A model generated the notes under the pieces. The model was not told where the DNA came from and did no database searches. It saw only the letters and a list, made by a program, of their open reading frames with translations. A stretch of DNA of 64,000 bases from Paralichthys olivaceus (taxonomy: Eukaryota; Chordata; Actinopteri; Pleuronectiformes; Paralichthyidae). The translations under genes and the position numbers were made by a program. The stretch is from contig NC_091116.1 of NCBI RefSeq assembly GCF_024713975.1, forward strand, positions 10,818,986-10,882,985. Direction: 5' to 3'. Positions 10,587 through 23,940 of the stretch are shown here, piece after piece (the first letter of the stretch is position 1; each line of letters starts with the position of its first letter).

Positions 10587-13500
10587 ATGTCCAAGATCAG
10601 GCGGAAAGTAACAGTGGAGAATTCAAAGACCATATCTGACAGCAGCAGCACCACGACCAGCAGCACCAGCAACCCCGCCGCCCCCTCCCGCCGGCCCAGC
10701 GTGTTTGAAAGACTTGGCCCCAGCACTGGGAGTAATGCTGCTGATGTATGTATGAGTTTTATATTGTCTGTGGTGGGATTTATTGTTCATCTTTACAATT
10801 GTGTGAAATCAAAGATCAGGGTAGGCTATTAATGTGAACCCTAGTCTCCGTACTATGATGACTGTCTCTGTTTAGTCAGTGGATGTTGCTCTGTCTCATT
10901 AAACTCTTTGTTTGTCCGCTTCAGAGTCACTGTAGAAATTGGTTGAAGACCGGTAATTGCAGTTACGGCAACACTTGTCGCTACACACATGGAACTCAGC
11001 CACGGGGCAAGGGATTTAGCTTTAGCCGGTAAGACGGCTCGCACACACTGCTCCTTTTTTGCCTTTGCCATGTTGATTGTTTTTGGGGGTTTTTTTCTGT
11101 CTGCATCTACTTCAATGTATGATATGTACAGTTGCATCACAACATGTCTGTGTTTTTTTTCTTTGTTTTTGGGCAAATGTCTCAATGGATAAGGTCAACC
11201 GAGAGGCCCACAGGTGATCTGCGGGAGAGGATGAAGAATAAAAGACAGGATGTTGACCCAGAAAACTTGAAGCGCGACTTAGACGAGCCCACATCCCCGA
11301 CAGCAAGAGTGAGTTCTCTCACATTTGAAAGTAATCATCTGTGAGTGAATGTGCAGATATAGACCCTAATTTAAATGAAAAATGGCTTTGGTGCCGCTAT
11401 TTATTTTGAATCTGAAGCTGACTTAAATTGTGTATTGTGCATGTAGTCTATGTACAAGAGGAAGCATAGGATTGGATGCAACATTTCAGGGTCATTCCAA
11501 CATTAGTGTGTATGTATCTATATGCAGCAGAGAGACTCCTCCAGAGGCCGACACAGGGAGAAGGAGGACATAAAGATCACAAAAGAACGCACTCCAGCCA
11601 GTGAAGAAGAGCCCACAGAGTGGGAAGCCAATCGTGAAGGTTCAGCAGCTATATTTGTTAAATGTTGTGACCTGATGAATTGTCAGTGTCGTAAAGGCTC
11701 TCAAGTTGATTTTATGATATGATGTAAACTTAATATTATTAATATTGTCTTACAGACTCGGATATCGGTGACTACGACTACGAGTTATCCCTAGAAATGA
11801 AGCGCCAGAAGATTCAACGTGAGTTGATGAAACTTGAGCAGGAGAACCTGGAAAAGAGGGAGGAGATTGTCATCAAGAAAGAAGAGACCCCCGCCAAAAT
11901 GAGAACCACCGCCTTGCCGAAGGTGTGCAGTCATGAGTTTCTCCCATTTTCAAAGTTTCCTCCACTAGAGTCCCCTAGTGCATTGAGGTAGTAGTCTATA
12001 CGTGGGTCTCATGACCTGATTGTTCATGTTCCTCCCCTCAGGCCTCCCCAGAGCAGTTGAGCTCCAAAGATTCACCATCACCAAGGAAGTCAGGTGGCTC
12101 CCCGAAACACAAAAGTGGAACCAAAGGGCCAGGTTCTGGGAAGAAAGAGAAGAAGGCGTCCATATCTTCGCCTGTTTCAGAATCTACCAGGTGTGTCTTT
12201 TTGTTCACGTTTCAATTCTTTTGGTGTAGTAAGTGAGATATCCCAGAAATTATTCATTAGATTTTGGCAATATTAGATTAAATGGTATCTATCTTTTTCC
12301 AACCAGGCCAACAAAGGGGAGCCATAGTAAAAAGAAAGGACCCCGTACTCCGAGTCCTCCTCCACCAGTCCCTCTGGACCTCCCTGTGGTTGTGAAGAAA
12401 CACAAAGGAAAGCACAAAAACAAGGAGAAATCTGAGGAAAAGCAGAAGGAAGGGAAAGATCGGGGACGAGATACAGAGAAACACAAAGAGAAGAAGGACA
12501 AACGCAGGTATATTGTGGACCTATTATGGGTTAACTGCTCCTGCAAACAATTCTTTTCAGTTATCAAGCTTAACTTGTAATCTTCATTCTTTTGAATCTG
12601 AACTTTGTACAGAGACCGATCAGACAGTTCCCACAAAGCCAAGCGGTCAGAAGAGCGTTCTCCCTCCAGATGTCCTTCACCCTCAGTGAGGAAGAAATCC
12701 ACCTCTCCTAAAGCTTCATCCCATAAAACCCCTGTGCTGGTCTCCCCTCCTCGCAGGTTAGCACATGTAAAATAAAATGTAGTCTTAAACTTCTTCCATT
12801 ATTCACTTTAAAGATGAATCACTAAATTCCGGGCAGGGAAACACTAATTCTTTTCTCGCTGCAGGTCTCCCTCTCTTCCACGCCACCAGCGCACCCCTAC
12901 ACCTCCCCGCCACCACTCCCCTTCATCCCACTCTGGCTCCTCGGCCCAGCGTAACTCACCGTCTCCTCGCCGGCGTCGCTCTTCCTCGCCCACCTACCAC
13001 CGGAGCAGTGCTGCTGCAGGCTCCTCACCGCAGAGCTCCAGGCGCTCGAGGTCACCTCCAGCCTCCCATGACACCTCATCGCCCCACCGCCGCTCTGACA
13101 GATCAAGCCCTGGCCGCCACCACTCCAGGGGCCGCGAGAGGAGTCGTGGTGACAGAGAGAGGAGTCCGCCCGCCCAGGAGCGCAGACATGAGCACAGAGA
13201 TGGTATCTGTATCTCTCTGTTATATACTCTTTTCCACATTGTGCTGTGAGGCTCTAAAGGCAAATCCAATTACTTGGTAACTAATCTTTGTCTTTTTCAA
13301 ACAGACAGTCGCAGCAAGCGAGATAAAGACAGTGTCCGTGACGATCGGGACTATGACTCGGAACAGGTCTCATCACGTGACGACAGGGAGACCAGGGAGG
13401 CTCGTGAGCGACGGGACACTCGCGATCGAGGACGGGAAACTGTCAGAGACTCACGCGACCACCGAGACAGCAGGGATGTAAAGGACTCCAGAGAGAGCAG

Positions 13501-16500
13501 GACAGACACCCGGTCCAGTCGAGAGTCCCTCGAGCGACGGGATCGTGAACGAGAACGAGAGAGGGACCGGGAGAAGGACAGAGATCGAGAAAAGGAGCGA
13601 GAGAGGGAGAGGACTGATACTTACAGGAAAGATGAAACCACTCAGGACGACAGGAGTTATGGGAGAGGACATGGACGTGAAGATGGAGGGAGAGCTGAAG
13701 GGAGGACCGAGAACAGGACAGACAGAGCTGAAAGGAATGGACGAGGGAGAGGGCGTACAAATGAAACCTCTGATAAAGGTAATAACTGACATTACATTTA
13801 ACTTTTGTTTAATTCGCAGCCACAAGACAAACTCGTACACTGTGTCCCTTTTTTTTTTTCTTACTGTATTTTATCATCTGTCAGCCTCAACCAGAAACTC
13901 AAGGGGTTCCCAACTGGAAAGTACCCACGACAACTGGGAGTCCCGGAGCAGTGTGGTACGAGAGAGGAGTGTGGAGAGGAGCACAGATCGCAGCGCCACC
14001 GAAAGAAGCTCAGAGAGGGGCTCAGACCGAGATCGCTATGAGGGTGACAGAAGAGAGCAGGCCCGGGACTCCTCCTATGACAGGAGAGGAGGGCACGGAG
14101 AGCGGGATCGCAGAGACAACCGAGAGAGAGGTGGGGTTTTGTTTGCTTTATTCTAAGTCTGAGTAAAGAGCAAGTAAGTACTTAGGGATGCACGTGCAGC
14201 TGATTGAAAACCATGTAGTGAGTATTGTATTTTTTTTAAATCGGCAAAAAATTCAAACTTTCTGTTTTCCCAGATCAAAGAGCAGCTTCTCCAAACAGAC
14301 ACCAGGGGAGATCGGAGGAGTCTGAGAGGGAGGATAGGAGAGACGATCGCAGGACAGATAGAGTGGAGGAGAGACGGGAAGACCGGACCCGTGACCGGGA
14401 GCGAGAGAGGGAGCGGGAAAGGGACAGGGAACGGGAGAGGGAGAAAGAGAAGGACAGAGAGCGGGAGAGGGAGAGGGAGAGGGAGAGGGAAAAGGAACGA
14501 GAGAAGGAGAGGGAGGCTGCAGAGAGGGAGCGGGCCAGGGAGAGGGAGCGCGAGCGGGAACGAGAGAGGGAGCGGGAACGGGAGCGCGAGGAGAGGGAGA
14601 GAGAGAGGGAGCGGAAGGAGCGAGAACGGGAGAGGGAAAGGGAGAGGGAGCAGCGGGAGCGAGAGAGGCAGCGGGAATGGGAGGAGAGAGAGAGGGGGAG
14701 GGAGGAGAGGCGGGAGAGGAGAGATGACACCAGGGAGGAGCGGCCTGTTCGAGACACCCGGGACGATCGCAAGACAAGGCACGTATCCACTTCATTTATT
14801 TCTGCTGTACATTTCCACAGTATTCAAACTTCACAGGTGTTAAAGAAATGAAATCTGCTTTGTGAACCTGTATAGTGAAAAAGTGACTTAACTGTTATAA
14901 TGACCAAACTTTGAAATCTTTTATTTCCTCCTTTAGTCGTAAGAGACCCAGGCTGGAGAACAGCCCGAGCCCCCGTGCCTCGCCAAAGCGAACAACCAGG
15001 GACCTCAGTCCGGCAGACAGCGACGGCTACAACAGCGGAGAAGACAAAAGTGAGCGGCCGACTGGCCGAGGGCAGGCCAAGCTCCACCCACAGCCCCTAC
15101 TCCCCAGCCCAGTGTGTCCGCCTCCATCTGACAGTAGGGACAATCTTTTTTGAAAGGACACGCTCCTGTTTGATGGGGAATGCGCTTCTCGTATAATGCA
15201 CACACTGGAATCCACTTTAAACTATTTAAAGTATATTTTTTACTTGGTATAGCTTGAAAATTATCTTGCCTACTTCTGTCTTTTTGTTTTACACATCCCA
15301 ATATTGGATGTCTCTCATTACCAATTGAATTGATCCATTTTAAAACAAAGTACACTAGAGTAAATGCACTTAAAAATTTAATTGTGCTGTTCCTCTGGAT
15401 ACAGTGGGGGATGGGGGGGAGAACCATTGTTACATTGTAAGACTCTAGAATTTGCTTTAGATCAACCTTTGAAGGACTGTAGTTGGAGAATGTAGTTATG
15501 TGATTGTTCTGTGTGCATGTTCAGGTGGTGACAAGCATCGTCTGCTGAGCCAGGTGGTGCGACCCCAAGAGCCTTTGCTGCGTTCTCCACCGAGGGCGGC
15601 TCCATCTGATGACAAGCTCAGTCACTGGAAGGATGAGGAGCGCAGAGGAGCAGTGGACAAACGGGAGACACGCAGTCGACAAGAAGACCCAGAGCCTCGT
15701 GGGGAGCGCAGCAGAGGAGGCGACAGGAGGGGAGAACTCCTTTCGGACATGCCAGAATCCCGTGGCAGAGGCAGAGACCAGCGAGAATCCACGCCACCTC
15801 CTCCTCCTCCTCCTCCTGCAGTCGTCACCACCAGCAGCGAAAACACCCCTGGAACCCAGTCCCACGAGGAAGGCAAGAAGAAGACAAAGTCACTGAGGAA
15901 AGGGCTGAAGAAGGGTCGCAAAGATGAAGAGATAAACACTGGCAACAGTTTAGCTCCAGTGGTGGACCGTTTTAACATTGAGCCCTCAACTGGTGCTTCT
16001 GCAGATGGACCTCCAGCCTTGCACTCTCCCAGGAAAGTTCCCAAGAAAAAGGCGCTTGAAAGAAAGAGGAAACGCTCGCGAGGAGCAGAATCCGATGTAT
16101 CTGAGGAGGATACTTCAGCCCATCAGCCACATAATAAGAAGAAGAGGGGTCCCCGGACCCCACCACCCTCGATGAGGCCCGATCACCGTGGTACTGGAGG
16201 CAACGTAGAGCCAACGCCTCTGCCAAAAATGGACAACTTCAGTGACTGGTCAGATGAGGAGGTCACAGCTCCCCTGGCTCCTGCTGAGCCTCTTAGGAGA
16301 AGCGGTGGTCCTCGGCTGGGCAGGGACAGGGAGAGGTGTAACCCACCACCCATTGCCCCACTGCTCCCCCAGGATCCGCCAATGCTTCTTCAGACTTTGA
16401 CTCCACAGCCTCTCATGTCCCAGCCTCTGCTCCGCAAACCTCCTCCAGAGCAGACGCGTAGCAGCAGCATGGGAAGCAACCAGAGCCGAACATCATCTCG

Positions 16501-17033
16501 ACGCCTGAGATCACCCTCTAACGAGTCTGCCCACCGCGACGACCCCCAGGGTCCACGATCCCGCCGAGGAAGGCTGCAGGGTACCAACTCCCGCGACCGG
16601 GAGCGAGAAAGAGAGCGGGAGAGGGAAAGGGAGAGAGAGAGGCCGGTTGTTAATGAGCCTCCTGCGGCTGAGAGGAAATCGCGAATTGACCAGTTGAGGA
16701 GAGGAGAGCCCAGCCGCAGCACGTCATCAGGTAAACTCACTCACAAACACCTCATGGAATTATAGTTCCTTCTTGCCAAATAAAGTAACAGTACAGACAA
16801 CACAACAGTGGGTTACTCATTTAAAACCCTAACTTATTCTCATATCTGTTGTCTTATAGACCGGCAGGATTCTCACAGCCACAGTTCCAGACGCAGCTCT
16901 CCTGACTCCGAGAGACAGACCAGATCCAGGTCCCGCGCCGGCTCCTACGACAGCAGAGAGCGAGAGAGAGACAGGGAGCCGTTCGAGCGGGAACGAGACA
17001 GAAAGGACCTCCGGCCTCAGCCGCAGCAGCCGC

Positions 17034-17064
<31 letters not shown>

Positions 17065-18740
17065 CCTGCTCCTCCAGCAGCCCCTCCAACCACAACGAGA
17101 CTGGGAGCCAGAACCAAGGGACTGGCCCAGCAGGGGACGAGAGCCCCTGCTCATGCGTCCCAGCCGCGAACCTCTCTTGAGGGAGCGTGACATCAGGGAC
17201 AGGGAACGCTTGCTCCCTGAAGGACTCATCCAGCAGCATGAGCGGGAAAGGGAGCGAGAGAGAGAGAGAGACAGTAGAGGTGAAAGGGGTGGTGATAGAG
17301 AGAGGATGATGATGATGGACCTGCCGCCCCACGGGGACCTCAGGTCTGTAGGACGAGGGGACCTGAGGGGAGAAATGAGAGGAGACTTGCGAGGGGACAT
17401 GATGCGGCAGGACAGGGGTGACTATGAGCCTCTTTTACCAAGAGAAGCCTTCAGCCCTCCTGAGCCCGAGAAAGCGAGCAACAGTCACCATCTCATGGGA
17501 GAGCAACGGGAACGTGAACTGGAGAAGGCAGACAGCATCGACGGTAAGAGGATTCAAGCATGTCAGTGTCAACTTTTTCCCTTTTTCCAGCATGGGTCTA
17601 AAGGAATCTGTGTGTGCTGTGTTCTCAGGAGATGAGGCCGGTAAAGAAGAGGATGGCCAGTCAGTGCCATCTGTTGGAGAGGAGTATGAGCCAATCAGTG
17701 ATGACGAGCTGGATGAAATTCTGGCTGATAGTCAGAAAAAAGAGGATCAGCAGGACGATGAAAAAATTACAGGTAATAGGAAATACCTTCACTATGGAAA
17801 ATATCTGAATTGAAATATTGTGTAAATAATACAATACAAAATACAAGACAGTAAAACAGAACAGATCTATCTTGGGAAATTAAACCATTTCTACAACCCG
17901 ACAGGTCCTCTGGATGTGATTGATGTGGACTGGTCGAGCCTCATGCCCAAACAGAAGCAGGAACCCCGGGCAGCAGGGGCAGCGTTGCTCCGATTCACCC
18001 CGGGGGCCGTGCTTCTTAGGACAGGCATCTCCAAGCGACTCGCCGGGCCGAAGCTCCTGGAGCAAGTCAAAGAGGTGTGCAAGTCTGAGATGGACGACCC
18101 TAAAGGTGAGAGTTAGTACACTGTTGAACCATAACTTTACAACATAATTACATGTTTCAAATCAGCAAAACTCTGCATTTTTATTACAGTTTAGAATTGG
18201 GATAATGTTGTTTCTTTTGTGTGAACCATTTGCCTAAAACTTGCGTTCACCTCCATCCTTCCAGATGCCGACAAGCTGTTTGAGCATGACCTTGGGGCCT
18301 TGAACATGGCGGCCCTGAACAGGCGGGTGGAGCGGGCCGGTTTACTGACTAACCTTGGGCCCTGCTGTAAGGCCCTGTGTGCCCGCAGAGACTTTGCCAT
18401 CCGTCGGCAGCTGTTAAAAAATGACAAGGTAGATAAAGTAATTCAGTTTTGCCCTTTTCTGTGTTGATCGTTGCCATTTTCTCAAAATAGACACTCTTAA
18501 ATCTCTTGATCTTGTTTTCTCCCTCAGGGCCTAACTAAGCACTACCCCACTACGCCTGTAGTAGACAACGAGCTGCTGCAGATGAGCATGCGTCTCTTCA
18601 GAAGGACCGTGGCTGGCCAGGCTTCGGCCCCGGAAAGGTCCGACAGCGGGTCGGCGCCGGCGGCCGAAGTTTCTGCAGCCGGTAGCGGTGGTAGTAGTAG
18701 TAAGCTCAGCACAGCTCAGCCTGAGGTGTGTGTGTCCTGA
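10587..18740 (+). CDS. zc3h13: zinc finger CCCH-type protein 13, m6A-METTL-associated complex subunit
   Basis: Coding exons: 10587-10745, 10925-11028, 11194-11308, 11528-11639, 11756-11922, 12042-12190, 12307-12507, 12613-12756, 12865-13202, 13305-13778, 13885-14130, 14274-14778, 14937-15049, 15525-16730, 16860-17543, 17629-17772, 17905-18105, 18265-18428, 18528-18740; 5439 bases, 1812 residues (human about 1668). One CCCH finger: C56-x8-C65-x5-C71-x3-H75. Then SR-rich stretches, very long RE/RD repeats (exons 10-12), a Lys/Pro-rich middle, a ten-glutamine run, and a conserved C-terminus (EPISDDELDEIL through LGPCCKALC to PEVCVS). In other animals ZC3H13 bridges WTAP to the mRNA-binding factor NITO/RBM15 and keeps the m6A writer complex nuclear. 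The intron after exon 12 (14779-14936) appears to be GC-AG. The fish protein is longer mainly through low-complexity expansion. Confidence 0.97.
14388..14740 (+). repeat. purine-biased RE/RD-coding tract in zc3h13
   Basis: The sense strand is almost entirely G and A with scattered C, from repeated gag/cgg/agg/gaa codons encoding Arg-Glu and Arg-Asp dipeptides. Strand asymmetry is extreme and the opposite strand gives long spurious Ser/Leu/Pro frames. The region is inside exon 12 of the coding model. Confidence 0.85.
17033..17062 (+). repeat. CAG repeat encoding Q10 in zc3h13
   Basis: Ten in-frame glutamine codons (CAG with one CAA), preceded by PQPQQP and followed by PLLLQQP. A likely length-variable trinucleotide repeat in a disordered region of the protein. 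Confidence 0.9.
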
Positions 18741-20765
18741 AAGAAATGGGCTTAGCGAGTAAAAGACTTCTAAGCCTTCACCTCTCTTAAACTCTGAATC
18801 TCTCTTTCCCATTGCATTACATTCAGAGCCTTTTTAGATACGAGAGAAAAAATAAAGAAAAACTGCAAAATTGTGGATTTCAGTTATGCTTTACATGTTT
18901 TTGATGACCTGCAAGTGCTGTGCCATAGACTATTGGACATTCTAGCCTATGGAGATGTGTCATGAACCTCATATGAGAAACGTACATGTGAAATGATGTC
19001 ATGGATTTTTTTTTGTGTGTGCATTACAGTATTTTAAAGCAGCTTTTTAATTGTCTATTTCACCTGCCTAACTAAGTTCAAATGACCTGTTTTCATATAG
19101 TGTGCATTGGTTTCAACAACTGTGCATTAAAATGGTTAGATGTTGATTTCTGTAATGGGTCTTTTGCTTTGTATGAAGTGACGGTGCAGCTTTCAAATAA
19201 TGTGACACATGACGTTGTGATGTTTTTTGTTTTGTTTTTTTTTGTTTACATCATATCACAAAATATCCGCAGCACAAATCTCCAGAGACGTTACTGGTCA
19301 GCAACGCTGAAAGCAAAACATCCTGCCGAGACTTGAATTAATGTTTTCTCATGAATTAGCACTGCCAAACTATTCCTCCAATGTTAGTGGTTACAACTGT
19401 GAGTTTGTGGAAACTGTTGCTGTTTTGCTTCATGTATTTGTGTTGAATAGTAAAAGACAGAACACTGCGGGATGCCAGATCACAACACTGCCATGTGGGA
19501 TGACTCGCCGCACCAGCCCACGCCATTCAAAAAGGAGCCACAGTGCTCCTAATAGGAAAAGACACTAGAGTGCTTAGGTTAAAAAAATGACTGAAGATAA
19601 TTAATTTGAACTTGACATCTCACCTCTGTGTCCTAGTGGTTCATCATCCAGTCACAATTTTAAAAAGTATGTTGTGAGAACTCAGAGGACAAACCATGAA
19701 CAGAATTACAATGGGAAAATGATGTTATTGTAGAGACCTGGATTTAACGTGACGCTGCCTCCTGGCCATCAAACTGTAACCTGGAACCTCAGTGACTTTA
19801 CAGACGCAGAGACGCTGGTCTCTGATGAAGCCTGCGATCTATACGATGTTTGCAGACACTTTCCCGACGTGTTTATTATAGCAAGATGTACAAGTAACGA
19901 CATCTGGGTGAACACTGTATTTTTTTATTTGACTGTTGAATCAATGTAGAATGACATTCTGCTTAATGCAAACACGGTGCTAGTTTAAAATCCAGATTAA
20001 ATTGCTTTAAGAGGCGCTATCAAGATAACTACCAGATGTGGACTTTTGCATTTTTTAGGTAAGTACTTCTGTGTATAATTGCAGCCACTTAACGCTTGTG
20101 TTATCTTTAAGAATGAGTGATAAATTAAGAATTCTTACTCCTACAGTCTGGAGAGGAAGTTCTACATCCAGGATCTATACTTCAATACTCTAAAAGCTAT
20201 TTCTCATGTGTTTTACCATTTATATTTAAAAGAAATACTGTTATTTGATACAAATGTTTCATGAGAGTCAACAGAAATGGAGGAGCTGTCTCATCTGGTT
20301 ACAGCTCATCACAAAAATATATATTTATTATATTGTGAATGGGTTACAAGATTATGTTCTGTCTTGACTGATTTTTGTGAAAATTAATTCTGCCTAATAC
20401 ATAATTTTCAGGCAGAATTAAAGACTTGGAGCATAAATACTATCAATTGAACACGTATTTCCATTTCTATATGTTGTGTAAATTGTCTTGACGGCTTCAG
20501 AATGTTATTTTGGTAAAATATAGATCATTTCCTTAAGACATTGACTGGTTCAATTATTTTTGAAATATAAAAGATGATAAAAAAGGAAATACTACATTCA
20601 TAAATGGACCAAAAATATAGTCAATCAGGAGAAATAAGTAAAGCCTTAGATATATTTTTATCAATTTTTTACTTTTTATTTTATTTAGTTGCTTTTGTTT
20701 GAATTGTATAATTATTGTTTTCAAGAGAAGTGTATGACTTTCACATGATTCAATAAATGAATAAA
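18741..20765 (+). other. zc3h13: zc3h13 3' UTR with proximal and distal poly(A) signals
   Basis: About 2 kb of AT-rich sequence without recognisable coding content. AATAAA at 18851-18856, about 110 bases past the stop, is a proximal signal. Overlapping AATAAA copies at 20752-20757 and 20760-20765 form a strong distal signal just before the rpl31 promoter. The short open frames within are not protein-like. UTR extent is inferred. Confidence 0.55.
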
Positions 20766-20917
20766 TGTATACAACTTCCAAGTTTTCTGTTTAGTTTGGT
20801 TATGAGATATTAACTCTATCGCACTAGGAACCTCGTGCTTGCGCTGCTGCTGTTGACGGGCATCTTAAGGAACGGACTGGTTTCCTTTACCCACAATCCC
20901 CGGCTTCTGATCCGTCC

Positions 20918-20947
20918 TTCCGGCTTCCGTCTCAACTCCGAGTCGAT
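20918..20947 (+). other. rpl31: rpl31 noncoding first exon and TOP-type start
   Basis: A pyrimidine-rich start (CTTCCGTCTC) leads to a GTGAGT donor at 20948. The coding exon begins exactly after an acceptor at 21429, so the ATG is the first three bases of exon 2. This layout and the 5' oligopyrimidine tract are typical of vertebrate ribosomal-protein genes. The exact start base is uncertain. Confidence 0.65.
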
Positions 20948-21414
20948 GTGAGTATTTTCTGCGGGATTTTATTTTCCTCCAATCTGACGCCATCCTGTGA
21001 CATTAAAGCTGTAATTCACCAAACATCACATATAATCTCACATACAATAACCGTATTATGTTTTTAAGAGAGTTTTGAGGTGGTTGAAAGTCGATAAATG
21101 TGATTAAAGACGGCGGATGGTAGCGCTCGGATCGACTGAGCCCGGGTGGCTTCCAGCTGCCATTGTGGCTGAATTGACTTCGTGCTGTCTGATCCACAGA
21201 GACGTGTTTTACTGTCAGATATTTCAAATAGTGGTTCCAGTCAGTCTAAGTTTAATTCTGTTTACGTGCTCTTGTGTTTACCCTTAAGACTCGTCTAAAA
21301 TAACGTAAGCTTCGCGTTAGCTTAGCCAAAGTTGACGTTAGCACTCGTTCCTGGTCAAAATACTGGTGTAAGCTAGCGGTGTTAGCGTTAGACATGCTCA
21401 CATGCTCATACTAA

Positions 21415-22618
<1,204 letters not shown>

Positions 22619-22639
22619 ATTTGTCCCCTCTGCGAGTGG

Positions 22640-22645
22640 AATAAA
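22640..22645 (+). promoter_or_regulatory. rpl31 poly(A) signal AATAAA
   Basis: AATAAA begins 22 bases after the rpl31 stop codon and is part of AATAAATAAA. The very short 3' UTR is usual for ribosomal-protein mRNAs. Confidence 0.8.
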
Positions 22646-22659
22646 TAAAACAAAAAGAG

Positions 22660-23699
22660 CTCTTGTCTTGTGTCTTTCTTTCTGATTGTGCACTCGACTG
22701 AATGTTTGATTGGTTTGTGTCTTATATTTTGTTATAAACGCCCCATTACAAAGGGTTCCAAAAGTAACCTGGTTATAGTAACATGGTTATTTGTGGTGTA
22801 ATCCTCAACAGACAGACCCACTTTTAGTATTTAAATACTAATAATACTTTAAAAATGATTCGTTTTAGTCATTAATAGCATTGTGGAATCCTTTACACTG
22901 TAAATATAAAAGGGACAGTTGATGTCATCCAGATGTTTTGAGCAGATATGGGCAGTTACACATTTATCACAATCAGCAGGAAGGATTTGCACAGGTTTAA
23001 AGATTGCAGCTGAACATTGGCCAATGTTCAATTCATTGATACAAATTGTATATATGAACTATTACACTAATGTCAATTAAAGATTGCAGGTTTTTTTCAT
23101 TTAGTGTGTAATTTAAGTGAAGTGACAACAGCGGTGCATATCTTAACAGGTCCAAACTGCTTTGCCAAATAATGAATCTTCTCCCGAGGTTTTTTTCTGA
23201 CACTGATACAACTGATATTTTAAGGCTGTTTTGACTCATTGATAATTTCATACATAAAACACTCATCTAGTCTGAGAAAAGTAGGAGAAGCAAATCTCAG
23301 CAATTAATCCACAACTGCCAAATAATGCATTGATAATGCAAATTCTAAATCTTATAAGTGTCACTTTAAGGTTAATAATGCTGAAATATTTGGCCATGAA
23401 TAACATGGCAGCAGCTCCTCAACAGTAAAGACTTAAATCAAAGTGTAATAGGAAAACACGTGTTTTAGCTCAGGCATAGTTTGATGGGACTTTGGCAGTT
23501 TGGTATTTTTTACTAACGAGTATTGACTGATCGCAAGGAAATGCGTCTTCAGCCGGGTCAAATAAATCATTGATGACTCAACATTCATGAACAATGTGCA
23601 TCGGATCATGAATAAACACCAACAAAGGAGATTATATAGTTTTATATAGTTACAGGCGGAACTCGGGACTACACCGGGTCCTATCACCTCCAACCAACG
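22660..23699. other. rpl31-chst10 intergenic region
   Basis: AT-rich sequence with no recognisable exon, RNA gene or named repeat. The last 50 bases before 23700 become GC-richer as the chst10 promoter begins. Confidence 0.5.
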
Positions 23700-23818
23700 G
23701 AAGTAGGCGTGGCATCGTGCAAACTAGGTTAAAGAAGAACAAACAGGGCGCAGTAACATGTCCGGCGTGTTTCCCAGAGTTTGTGCAGCTTTGAAATAAA
23801 TGTAACTCGAATAAAAAG
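23700..23818 (+). other. chst10: chst10 candidate noncoding first exon
   Basis: A block following a GC-richer promoter and ending at a strong donor (AAAAAG then GTAAGA at 23819). It would splice to the acceptor at 24597. It contains a 13-codon upstream ORF starting at 23758 and stopping at 23797-23799. The transcription start is unknown and the assignment is by splice signal and position. Confidence 0.5.
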
Positions 23819-23940
23819 GTAAGAAGAGAGAGATAGAGAGAGAGTGTGTGTGTGACGGCTTTAACATGCGAAGCGATAAAAAACTAGCGTAGTAGTTGTC
23901 TGGGAGGGACAGGAATGGCTAGTTGGTAAGCTAACTACAA

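Noticed and set aside
14153-14795. Long minus-strand Leu/Pro/Ser-rich open frames
   Set aside because: They mirror the RE/RD-coding exon of zc3h13. Codon repetition on one strand removes stops on the other.
14783-14936. GT donor at 14783 for the zc3h13 intron
   Set aside because: It gives an immediate in-frame stop (TCG TAA), whereas the GC donor at 14779 preserves the conserved frame.
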